Shown here piece after piece: positions 49,428-60,951 of a stretch of DNA of 64,000 nt. Under the pieces are notes generated by a model. The model had not been told where the DNA came from, did no database searches, and saw nothing but the letters and a program-made list of their open reading frames with translations. Position numbers and translations under genes: made by a program. Source of the stretch: Colletotrichum lupini (taxonomy: Eukaryota > Ascomycota > Sordariomycetes > Glomerellales > Glomerellaceae). The DNA lies in assembly GCF_023278565.1 (NCBI RefSeq), contig NC_064675.1, positions 3,782,001-3,846,000 on the forward strand. The letters run 5' to 3'. Positions within the stretch are counted from its first letter, which is position 1, and the number at the start of each line of letters is the position of its first letter.

Positions 49428-51662
49428 ATTGATCGGTGGGTACTCTGTGTTGACGTGAAAGTCTTTGTGATTTGTAGTTTGCGCAATTGCTTGAAGATGT
49501 AGTCCTCAGTGGTCTGGAGACTATGGCCGATTGGTTATTTGTTTGTTTTCTAGATGTAAGTGAATACTCCAGGAAGGCGGGGTGATACTGGGCAAAGAGG
49601 TGTCTTATAAGGCAAACGTGGGAGGCCTCGAATAGCAAGTAGGTAGCCTGCAGGTCTGACGTCTTTTGGGCCTCGCTTCTCCCCGCCTGCCTCCGATAGC
49701 AAACACATCACAATGGCATACCTGGACGGCTGGGGTGGACAGGCAACGGACGGGATGGCCAGGTACGGGGTAGGCAAGTACTTCTCTGCCCTCCAGAGGG
49801 CAAGAGACAACGAACGTAACTAACGGGTACGACGGCTCGAGACAGAAACAGATATATCTTGGCCTTGAATTTTCCAACTATCCCATCCTGCTGGACTCGC
49901 TAGCGGCACACATATGCCTCGCAGTCAATGGTTTGCCCAAAGTGACGCGGAAGAATAGGAATGAGGGGTCTGACGCAGCTAATGCCATTGTTATCCAGGC
50001 ATGTACATCCTAGCAGCCACACCTTGGTTCTTGCGTGGGAGGTATCTCTGCCGCACGTAAGAAACGAGGAAGAAGAAAAGGTGGCTTGGACATGGCCAAA
50101 GCAAGGCAAGGCAAGGCACGACAGGTTAGAACAGATGCAAATGAGCTCATCTGCGACGTTGGATTGGCTGGTAGTAGCCCAGCACGGAGAGACTAGACGA
50201 GATCACGTCAAAGCTGGCGCAAACGGACGAGCTGCGGTGGCTCCCGATGTGGCACATGTAGGGAAGGCCAGCCAACGAGCGGGCCTGGAACTAATGGGTT
50301 GATTTGCAGAGGTCGTCATCTTGCCCACCAATTTGCCAAGTCAACACTGTGTTGCCTGCATCTACCTTAGTTTAACGGGGAAGGTAAAGGGCGGGATCTA
50401 GCGATCAGCAGCTGGCGGGGTTGACGAGCCTGGGATGCAGAGGAAGCTATGACGTTGAGCGCGGTTGGAAGTGCAGTCACGGGAAATACAGGCCGGGCGG
50501 GAAGCAACAAAAGGTGCGATTACGTCACTGCCCCGGGCTATTTTGATCTCGGAAGGTGCCCACGAATACCCGCTTGCAATGTACCACTCCAGAGGTCTCG
50601 ACCTTTGAACCTCTGGCGCAATCTCGCCCGCAGATGAACATTTCAGTATCAATTGGAGACATCTACAATAGTTAACAATGATCTTGCAGCATAATGAGAG
50701 CATCGGTTGAGGAGGGGAAGGTAAGCTTTGAATAGCACGCACTGGCAGCAAAGGTAATCCACCTTACCCACCAATTTGAGGTCCCGGACACGCCATCCTG
50801 CAAAATGCCCCATACTCTCAAGCCTTGGCCGTCAAGATGTTCCTGAAAATGCGCATGTCACTGCTTGTAATATGCGACGGTAAAGCTGTCTCGCCAGGAC
50901 ACTAAAAGGCCGTAGCTCCTCCTTTCACATGCAAGCCAAGTCGGGACGCCGATAAGCTAGAAGTCGAGATGAAGAAATGGACCAAAAAAAATGGCCAATG
51001 GTCCTTGTTCGCACACCATGGCGTCCCAGAAAGAAGCGCGGGGCCTCATGTTTGAATCATCCCTTGTGAAGCTACACCAACGTCGTATGGGTAAGGTAGT
51101 CTGTAGCTAAGATTCCGCCATAACCGACCTCAACAAAATGCGACGGACTAATCCGGGCCGAAGGGGCCGCGATTCCCGTCTACTTCGGAGCCTCCTCCGG
51201 AATCACAACACCAGAGAATAAAGAAGGAAGAAAGGTAGTGAGATCGAGTAGCGAGGGTGTCACCTGCTGGATCTCTGCCGCCGAGTGGGTGGGGGAAACG
51301 TCCTCTGTCTGTCTGAAATGGGAGGACCTGCCATCGGTCGGAAATGTCCCTCGTGCAGCCATTCGTTCAAGTAACTGGTCCAACGCCCTTTCTCTCAACA
51401 AGCTAAAGTGGCTGAGGTAAGCGTATCACTGGTCACGCTGACGCTGCGCCGCCCGGCATGTCATCCGTTGGTGCTCCCTCTCGAAGATATCTACCGTTAT
51501 CTACTGCAACTTTTAGACTACAAGTTCTGTTTGTGCCTCTCATTGCGAACTGCAACTCGTGCAATAACTCGAATGAATGGAGTCGTATTCACACATCAAA
51601 GTCCGCCCTGGCGTGCGGTGATCTAGCATCAGCTACCTTTCTGTCTTGCCACGAACTCCAAC
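49428..51662. other. Spacer between divergent LEA-like and GDSL genes
   Basis: This 2.2-kb region contains the promoters of both neighbours. No gene, repeat or RNA is evident. Small open frames are short and overlapping on both strands. Confidence 0.55.
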
Positions 51663-53116
51663 ATGCTTCTCTCAACACCTACCATTCTTGGGTTATGCTG
51701 GCTGGCGGGAGCTAGACTCACATCCGCAGTGCCACAAGTCTTATCTCTCGAAGACCATCCCAGAGACCAATATGTACTGCTGTCTTCCGACAAAGGCATG
51801 CCTCCCGAATCCCTTACAGTTGCCGTAGCTTCACAGACGGTCTAATGAGACTTTTCCATAGTGCGCTCAACTGATTACTTCAAGCACTCGCTATGGAGCG
51901 ACCGTCGACAGTCCCAACAGCCGCCTGGTTTTGTTGCGTTCGGTGACTCCTATAGTGCCGGTATCGGCACCGGCGTTGATGGCGTCGAGGACGAATGCAG
52001 GCTGGGATCCCACGCATACCCAGTCTTGATCTTCACCGACCTGGCTGAAAGCCAAGCCCCAGGAACAGCAACCTTTCAGTTCCTGTCATGTACCGGGTCG
52101 ACCACCAGCAATGTTCTATCAGGTGGCGATCACAGCCAGGTTGACAAGTTCAACAAGTCGATCAATGCTGACTTTGCGGTGCTTTCAATCGGAGGCAACG
52201 ACCTTGGCTTTTTCTCCGTGATGAATGCTTGCATATTCCGCTTTTACAGCTTCAACTCTGGCAGTTGCGAGACAGCACTGCAGTTCGTGACCGATCAGAT
52301 CGAGAGTTCGGATTTTGCACAGCGGCTAGAGATGGTCATCATGGAGATACTGGACACAGTGCAGTGGGAGAAGCGGCCGTGGTTCATCATTACCGTGACC
52401 GGCTATGCTCGGTTCTTCAGCGTGGAAACTGATGAGTGCGACAATTGTACCCTCGGTGTCTGGTGGCAGGGACCAAAGCTCAAGAGGGATGTACGCCAGA
52501 GGATGAACGACATGGTCGTGGCAGTCAACGAGAAACTGAGGAGTTCTATCGATGCCGTCAATTCGAGGTTTACGACTCCAAAGGTTCTGTTCGTCGATTA
52601 TGACGCCAAGTTCGAAGGCCATCGTTTCTGCGAACCAGGCGTTATGGAACCAGCGTACAACAGGACAGAGACTTGGTTCTTTCTCGTCGGAGGTAAAGAC
52701 AACAACCCAAATGTAACGGATCCGACGCCGGCCCCGAATGCTACAACAGTGGGCATCGAGTATGGTGCGAGTAGCAAGACCTTGTCTCCGTTGTCACCGC
52801 TCGCGGACCCGGAGACGTGCCTGGGCCCGGCTGAAAGATCAGGAGATTGGGGCCTGCTGGCTCTTTGTTACATGGCAAGGGCTAAACGCGACTATCCATC
52901 GCTGGAATTTACCGCGGAGGATGTCATGATTCAGAATTCCATGTGGTATGTCCCAACGTATTATGGGAAAACCTTCCATCCAGTAAGCTTTCGTTCCCCC
53001 AGTTTGACAGCTCGTCCTGAAACTGCAGCTGACAAAACTTACAGAGGAGCCTCGGTCACGAGGTGATTAGAGATGAAATCTACAGGTCCTGGTCGCAATT
53101 AGATACAGTGAGATAG
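51663..53116 (+). CDS. Secreted SGNH/GDSL-type lipase or esterase
   Basis: The best model has exons 51663-51839, 51912-52982 and 53045-53116, for 439 residues. The second join (GTAAGC donor, ACAG acceptor) is solid and gives RSLGHEVIRDEI, which carries the catalytic-type His. The first join is uncertain (see findings). Residues 1-22 are a signal peptide. Block I is GFVAFGDSYSAG with the nucleophilic Ser. Block II is FLSCTGSTT. Block III is SIGGNDLGFF with the catalytic-type Asn. Further motifs are VTGYARFF, RQRMNDMV and a Cys-rich FCEPG. These proteins hydrolyse esters of lipids or acetylated polysaccharides outside the cell; substrate is not predictable. An N-x-T-rich segment of about 60 residues precedes the C-terminal part. 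The family is certain; the N-terminal structure is not. Confidence 0.83.
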
Positions 53117-56100
53117 AAATCAAGGGCATCAGCGTGCGGACTGCCGCCTAAACAGGACATGCGCGAAAAGAGCAGATGAATGGAGGGCAAACCCTCTTCT
53201 TGTCCATCAGATGCCAGGTAATACCGCTCGCTAGGCTTCATACAAGCAACCAAGAGACCGCTCTGCGGGGGAATATACGGTTAACTCAATGTCGATCATT
53301 TCGACTTCATCCCTACCCTTGGATATTATACCCATTTTTCATAGGGACAAGAACATCGCAGTATACGCAGATGCAGGGCCACGTCTGCTTCTCGCCGGAG
53401 CCGAGTCGGGGAGATTGTCTACTCTGGATCGCGGGTTACACCGAAGTTCCACACAACTGCTTCAGAGAGAGACCAGGGCCCATGCTGCAGGGGAAGGTGG
53501 GACATTGGCCCCTTTTGGGTGAGTGATGCACCCGTTTGGCGGGGTTGTTCTCTTGGCCCGGAGAAACTTTCGGTAAGATGAATAGAATGCCTTGACAGAT
53601 GCTGTCTTCTTTTCATACTCTAGTTAAGTGACCTGTAAGCGTGGCAAGAGGGTCGATGTCTGGGGTTTGAGGCGAGTGAAATCGAAGTTGATGTACACTC
53701 TTTGGGAGACTTAGGAAGTTTGGACGGGTAGACGGAGGAGCCTCCGAAAAGTGTCTTACGGCCCATCCATTACAAAACCAGACAGCCCAATAAACAAACA
53801 ACGACTCCTAGAGAAAAGTGGATGCGTCCAGGATCGTGGAGTACAACAACAGTGTTACTCCGCTCCACCTCAACCATTTTGGATCGACTGACTGATGCCA
53901 TTCCGACCTCTCGTCCATCTAATGTCGCCCCGAACATCGCCCCGGAGCCAATTTATCAACCGTGAGATGACCCATCCTGGGCCCAGCTGACGGCTATCGT
54001 ACACCTAAAGTCTCCGGTCAAAGCAACTAACCTGGCCACATTGTATGGCACTATTATGGCCTATAATCCAAGTAGGATTACAACAAGAATCCGGCCATGC
54101 GGATGGGTAAAGGGGGGGGAGGACTCGCGGCAGGCAAACCATGCCTGTGACACACAGCTAGGCTGTATGAGTGATGTTGACGGAGCTTACGGAGTAGGTA
54201 TGTATGGTTTCTTTTGGTTCCATTGTCTCTCTGCACTGCATGCCAAAGTCTGGAACGGTCCTACACTTTACCCAACTCAGAGCTGAGCCGTATCGGGGTC
54301 TCGGGTCTCCGCATTTGAGCTTCATTATTAATAATTTCACACTTTTGCCACATAATACATCTCTATGTACGGCTGCAGATGAGCATCCTAGACAGTACCG
54401 AGTCTGGAATAACGGCCGTTGATGATTCCAAACTAACCCTGTCAAGAGTTCGCCAGTAGCGGTGATCCGTAACCACCAGCCGGGTACCGCCAGATCGGCT
54501 TGCAAGTAGCCTTCAACCTCTAATGTACTTGACGATGAGCGGTGTCTTCACTTTGAGGCAAATATGGCAAAGAGCCTGCCACTCTCCTAGCCTGAGGCTC
54601 TAAGCTATACCAAACGAAATTCTAAAGAGAGCAACTTATCAAGGTTCCGTTCAGTACATCGTCACCATTTTGAATATTGGAATATAGAGCCAACAAGCAG
54701 GACTCCGTTCTATTGAGATGCACACTGTAGTAACCAGCGATGAACTTGGAATTGTAGACATGCAGACACATGCACACAGGCACACAGGGTATTACGGGAT
54801 ATCCGTAGATACGGGTGATTGGTTTGTGTTACATGCCTACTGTACGGGCCTGCATGTTGCACGCAGCACCACCCAACCTTTGGCCGTGACAGCATACTGG
54901 TGCAGCACATCCCCGATGCGCGGACAGCGGGTTCGACCTTCTCGGCGGGCTATTTCGCGCCGTAGGGGAGGGATGCCGATGGGCGAGCCGGGGTTCACAA
55001 GAGGGACCCTTATGATTGATCGAGATTGGGCCGTTCATCTTGATAACCCACTTCCTGACGGGAAACAGAGAACTGCCCGGGCAGCACAGGCAGTAATTCT
55101 TGGGAATAAACTGCCTCGCGGTGGCACACACCGTATGTAGCCGTACCTTGTACCTGGTTAAAATGCTTGGTCTCAGATGTGAAGATAGGTATGGAGTAGT
55201 CACTTACGGCTATTTGAGTGTGCTAGAATCTAAATAGCAGCCATCGTCAGCACGGCCACTCGTTCTATAAGTAGTGCTTTGTTGATGGGCCTACCGATCA
55301 CCTTCAAAACTTTATCCAGATGTTATGGTACAGCACCTCACTTATTTGATGAAGGAGACCATTGCCGCATGGCACCGACTAGAGCCCAAAGTCACGGCCC
55401 CCGAGACGCGGCTTGACCGGGGAAACGTTTCCTACACCAGCGCTACTCGAATACAGGTAAGCACGCAAGGTAATGGCTGCCGTCTGTCACGGTTTCACTT
55501 GTAATGCAGCAAGATCTGCGTCGTCTTGATTGGAAGCACCAGAGGGGCCACGCTAGGAACTTGCCGCTGGCACCTCACGCACGTTTTACATGGTGATCCA
55601 GCGAGGGGGCACGGAACCTTGTGCTGTATGCAGGAGTGTACCTACTCCGTACGGATATGTCCAGCGGCGTCTTCGTTTTCACCTGCCTAGAGTGGGTGAG
55701 TGTCACATATCTTGGCCCTCTTGGAAAGAGTCAGATAGAGGAAAAAGCATGGAGCGTGCTTGCGTACCCCCAGAAGCTTGGTGGTGCTGATGCCGAGTGT
55801 TGAGCTCATCACTTGCAGGTGTCTGGGCTGCATGGCTGTCCGTTGCACGCTGAAGACTAGAATGTCCGTATGTTGATCGAGTCTGCAGTATGGATACTAG
55901 GTGGGAGATGTTGAGCACAAAAGAATCTGCCTACTCTTCCAGTAGAAATCACCACAAGATCTAGGCTCCTCCAAGCTGAATCTAACGTGGCATACCTTGG
56001 GCTACGGGCACCTGCGTCAGATATTCAGGTCGATGGCCCGAGTCCCACGTCATCGACGTCAAAACGGACAATGCCCAAGCTTATCCTACCTTATGCGCAG

Positions 56101-56595
56101 GAGGCGACGTGAAGGGCAGTGCTCTGTTGCTCACAACGGTGGCCCATGACCCAGAAGCAAAAGTTGATGGCTATCCATACCTATTCTACAGTAAGACGAC
56201 GGTGAGAGAATCTAACACCTTACTGCAAGCCGCCTGTGACCGACCTTTCGGAAACTTTACACAGCCCTTCTATGGAAGTACCTTACTAGGGTTATGGCAT
56301 ATCACTACCTTCCTTATGTGCCTCATGAATACATCACACAGCAGGTCGGTGGCTCAAGCGAACTTTCCCTGTACGGCATTTTAGAGGCCCAGTTGCTAAG
56401 CAAAGCAGCATGGGGTCCTACCAAAGTACCGAACACGAATGCTCACTGACCAGTCACAATGGTTTGGAGTCCTTGGGATCGGGCGACAAGGGCAAAGACT
56501 GGGGCGGGATTCGATGACAGATCCCGCTGCACTCTCCCGGAGCTTTCTACCTACCAAGTCCGAGCTACTTGGTACAGGCGGATACACTAGGTGCT

Positions 56596-56623
56596 GCCAC
56601 GCTGCCACGCTGCCACGCTGCGT
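56596..56623. repeat. Minisatellite, CTGCCACG x 3 plus a partial copy
   Basis: An 8-base unit is repeated three times and followed by CTGCG. It ends a few bases before a second, different minisatellite. Confidence 0.92.
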
Positions 56624-56629
56624 CTGAAA

Positions 56630-56660
56630 GTGCGAAGTGTGCGAAGTGTGCGAAGTAGCG
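56630..56660. repeat. Minisatellite, GTGCGAAGT x 3 plus a decayed copy
   Basis: A 9-base unit is repeated three times, then TAGCGAAGG. It is directly next to the CTGCCACG repeat. Seen directly. Confidence 0.92.
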
Positions 56661-58031
56661 AAGGTTCGGTCTCCAAGTCTCCAACATCACTCTAGGGGAG
56701 TCCAGTCTCAATCCCCCTTCCTCACTCAGCCTCTCCCACCGGCCACCGATCGACAAGTCGACAGGTACCTATTCGTACGTCCATTGTTTAATTATCAATT
56801 AACTTTGCTTAGGCACCTTGCTTCATGTTGTCTTGCCGCACAGCCTTTGCCTCGTACAGTCCCAGCAAGCGTGCTAGTGCAAAGCTCTGACGTCTGCGGA
56901 CCGGTCCCCCCAGGCCCCCCCCCCCCAGTGTTGGGTCTGCTGTTGGAGCAGCATAACTCGCCCTGTGCTAGGTATCCCAAAGGTACGGATACTTGGGTCT
57001 GCGTTGCTTTGCTTTGCTTGGCCTAGCACTAGGTACCGTACAGTTCCAGTACGGATACGCGTCTCTACACAGTAGTGTACGAACATTTACAATACTTCCC
57101 TTCCTCACTGATAACGTACATCTCATCCTACCTTCGCCTTCCTCTCATTTGTCCACTCGCATTGCCCTTCTCGTACCTTGCCTCAATTCCCCTCCTGTTT
57201 ATGGCCATCAATCCAACCCACTTACCCTCTATCAGCCTGGTCAATCACAATCTGGAAGGGCTAGTCACGGAGCCGGAAAACAAGACAGTCTAAAAAGCCT
57301 AGAACTCAGACTCAAGCCTTGCATCCGCCCTGCCTTACAGGCTTCATGAGCATTGACGATTCAGCTGCTTTGTCCCACCCCGGCCCTAGTGTCATTTGGA
57401 TCCGCGACGGGAGCTTCCAAGCCTGCGTCGCCTGCGTTCCCCTCTCTCACTGAACTCAACTAACGCCTTTCATCCCGCATACGTAGGGCTCAAAAGGCTC
57501 AGTAGTACCTACCTTACGGATAGTGTTGACCCTCTTATCTGTTCTCCCCTTCATCTTCTGCTGCTCGTGCTCCGCGCGAACTTAGTACAAGGTTGGGACA
57601 GCTCCAAAAAACCTCCACTTAGCAATTCCCCCCAGACCCTTACTACTAGACGTACCGGCCGTCCTTCTTTCCTAGAAGACTTGTCGCAGTCCCATCTATC
57701 CATCCTTTCCTCTCGCCTCGTTTACCACCTGCAGTTCGCAGCCTTTTATTTCTCGATTGTCGTGCACATCTGGAAGACGCCGGTTCACTGACCGTTCTTG
57801 TCGAGCTCCTACGGCATCTCGCCCGTCCTGATTCTCTGCCCGCGGGGTTGAGGAAGCGGGATTCGGATGGCATCACGCTGTGTTTCGAACGACTCGTGAT
57901 GGACCAAGTACTCCGGCGCCCAAATCCCCTGCTTGCATCTCTTTCGCCGAACAACTAAAGCCAACAACACAACCTGTTATCTGATCCCGCGGTTTTACCA
58001 GGTCTAGGTTATCCAAGAATCCATCTCAAGA

Positions 58032-60052
58032 ATGGTCTACTGCGGCAAAGCCTCTCAGGGCTGTCAAAACTGCCGAACCCGTCGCATTAAGGTGTGTAGT
58101 ACTGATCCCCTCAACCCTCGAAGAGCGGCTCTTCTGAAGAAGGCCCTGGTTTGGACAATTCACCCCTCAACTTCGTTGCTGGATAAAATTGACCAACATG
58201 GAATCGTGGTTGACAAAATTCCCCTTATAGTGCGATAAAGTGAAACCCGAATGTTCACAATGCATCCGCGTGGGCAAGAAATGCCCCGGGTATCGAGACC
58301 AACTTTCGCTCATGTTCCGCGATGAAAGCACCAAGGTCATCAAAAAAGCACACGCTCAGTGGGGAGTTACCGATGGTGCTGAGAATGGTGCTGAGCGCGC
58401 ATCGGCCTCGACAGCTCCGTCACCGCCTGCTTCTTCGCCCTCTTACAGCCGGAAGGGCTCGCCGAACAGCAAGAGGTCTGCATCAAGATCAGGAGCCGCG
58501 AACGTACCTTCGCCAGCCTCGAGCTCGGCATCCTTTTCCGCCTCGCCTTCGTCAACGTACCGTTCTGCGGGCTCTTCATCACCACCAACGCTCCCGGCTG
58601 TCAAGGAAGAACACAACCGCGAGTCCAGCCCTCCGACACTCCAGATAGGATCTACCCTCGAGGAACAGGGCGTGCAGTTCTACGTCAACAGGTATTTGAT
58701 AGGGCATCCTGATGAACCCAAAAACGGCCAAGACTTGAACACAGAGGGTTGGATATGGCATCCAGCAGTACAGGACGTCATGTGCGCCGTAGGCCTTGCT
58801 GGCCTGCACAACCTGACTGGCAATGCCAAAATGATGTCGACTGCGCGAGAGAAGTATGGTTCAGCACTACGACATACCGGGAAGCTGATCCGGCCTCCCC
58901 ATACACCGAGCATAGATGTGACAATGAGGGCCGTGGTGGCCCTCGCCATGTTTGAGGTTCGCCCCCCAACTCTCTGCTGCAACTATGGTTACGCGTCTTT
59001 GATTGTTGCTGTTGTTCGTGTTGGCTGACCTGGTTTCTTGCTCGTACAGGTTGTGAAAGGGACCCATCATTCCACAAGCACCGTCCATGCCCATGTTATG
59101 GGCGGAGCTGCGCTGATGAGAAGCTGGTGCCCTATGCCCAGTGCACCTTTTGCAGGCTTCAGGGCCTTATTGCAGCTGTGCTACTCAATGGTAGAGACCG
59201 CTCCTCCTGGTCTGGATTGTTTCGTAGAACTGACGCTTTCTGTAGTTCATACCTCTACACGTTGCTGGCATGCCCATGCCACCGGACTTTTACGACTGGG
59301 TTTCTTATGGTTCGCAACTCCAGCTGCCCATAGACCGACCGTCGACCGACCTAGCGGTTCTGATCGCTCGATTTGTCGAAACCTCGTCAATTATTCACAA
59401 TCATGTCATCAGCGACGGAAAACCAAAGACGGCCAGCGTTATTCAGCAGCTTCTGGATCTTGATCAAGATTTGGCCTCGTGGGAGAATGGACTGGAAGGA
59501 GATTGGATATACCGCACCATTCACGCCACCCATCTCCCTCCTCAGGCAGTGTTCCAGTGCGAATACCACAAATACCACGACGTCTGGACTGCTCGAATCT
59601 GGAATTACTACCGATGGTGCCGGATTCTGGTCAACCAGAATTTGCTGGATCTGACCAATAAGAATCCTGTGTCCAGTTTGTCGCTGGTATCAGCGGCTGC
59701 GCGGGACGAGTTTCTGAACGTGATCCGACATTTGGCGAGGGATATACTTATTAGTGCACCAACACATTGGCGACACCCGGCCCTAGACGGACCGGCTCAG
59801 ATAACAGTGGAAAGTCCCGGCGGAGGAGGAGCTGGATCAGCAGGACTACCGGCATTGCTATTCCACCTCAAAGTGGCGGGTTGCGCTCCTGGAGTGCCCA
59901 AAGATTACTGGGAATGGGCGTTGGGAATCATCCAAACAATTTGGGGCGACATGGGAATGTTGCACGCACGATCGATGATGGAAGCCATGCGAGCGCATGA
60001 AGACACGGTGCTGAGAACTGGTGCAGCTGGGATATTGGCAGATGATTGGTAG
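58032..60052 (+). CDS. Zn2Cys6 fungal transcription regulator, copy 2
   Basis: Four exons (58032-58091, 58231-58956, 59050-59190, 59246-60052) encode 577 residues. The first intron (139 nt, GTGTGT donor, TTATAG acceptor) joins to give C11-x2-C14-x6-C21-x6-C28-x2-C31-x6-C38, the same spacing as the regulator at 14.4-16.5 kb, with Cys21 again the first residue of exon 2. PGYRDQLSLMFRDES and an IKKA-type basic stretch follow, then about 90 Ser/Pro-rich residues and a helical fungal-specific region. The third intron (59191-59245, GTAGAG donor, CTGTAG acceptor) is supported by the resulting MFIPLHVAGMPMPPDF, which parallels the DMPMPQ segment of copy 1. The second intron has a weak GTTCGC donor. 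Targets are unknown. It lies 0.9 kb upstream of the SAGA gene in the same orientation. Confidence 0.86.
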
Positions 60053-60951
60053 ACGGGGCCATGGGACGGAAAAGGGAAACGGCGTAACGGAGTTGAGGAA
60101 ACCAGGATGTTTTTTTGGTCTTGAAAGTTTAGCAAAGGTCCGGAGCAGCGGCCAGCTATGGCTGGGTGATACCATCGGTTTTGGAGTAGGGCTTCATTCC
60201 TCCCGGCATGAAAAATGGTACGGCAAGTTTAAGGAAGTTCTGGCGTGAGGTATATCCGAAGCAAGTTCGTGAGGGCAGACCATGCGTCAAGATGAGTTGC
60301 AACGGTTCCTGGTGGGATGGTTGCGGCATAGCCACTAATTTGCAATGCTACCTTATGGGCCCGAGGCGTTTGAAGATATCTCCAATCCATTCTGTCAGTG
60401 GCATCCTCTACGATACATTCATCAAATAGTAACTAAGAGGACCAGAGAAGGATTTGCGCGTCTAAAAGTGACGAACGCTGTTCCGGAATCTGATATTTGA
60501 GCAGTGCGGATTACGATACTCACAGTCTGTTAGCACGGTATGTTGGGGAGATGGCCTACGAGCTCTTGCATGTGGAGGCCCCAGGCTCCCACGCGTGACC
60601 TCCACTGGGACAGCCCCCGTCCTCCTACCTCACCCAACCAAAGGCGACCCGACGACGACATTCAACGGCTACGATAAGGCCCAGGGCGCGACGCATCGCA
60701 ATTATTTCATCAACCATCATATCGCCTGCTATCCGATGAGACGTTCGAAATTTTTTTGAAGTCTTCTGCCATGAAGTGACGCTCACGGGCAGAGTTTCAT
60801 CGCCGGACATTGATATCCCGCGTCTCCGTCGCCAAAGTGGCCCGTCGCCACACACCACGACCCATAGAGACCCCTCCATCGCGATCGTATCGCACTCCGC
60901 CGTCATCACTACATCGAACCACCTCATCAGGCGAAACAGCCTACAAACACG
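60053..60951. other. Spacer containing the 3' end of the second regulator and the Sgf73 promoter
   Basis: There are 899 bases with no supportable gene. A long minus-strand open frame that starts at 61797 and reaches 60625 is the antisense shadow of Sgf73. No clear TATA box is seen. Confidence 0.5.

Larger units (their letters stand above)
53117..58031. other. About 4.9-kb spacer between the GDSL and second Zn2Cys6 genes
   Basis: No gene is supported. Several words recur: TACTCCGTA-type at 54188-54196 and 55643-55651, GTACGGATAC at 56983-56992 and 57049-57058. Two adjacent minisatellites lie at 56.60-56.66 kb. A 140-codon ATG frame at 54718-55140 has no domain. From about 57.1 kb the plus strand is CT-rich, as expected for the promoter and leader of the regulator at 58032. 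Confidence 0.55.

Noticed and set aside
54718..55140. 140-codon ATG-started frame in spacer
   Set aside because: No signal peptide, domain or coding-like pattern. It overlaps an equally long frame on the other strand.
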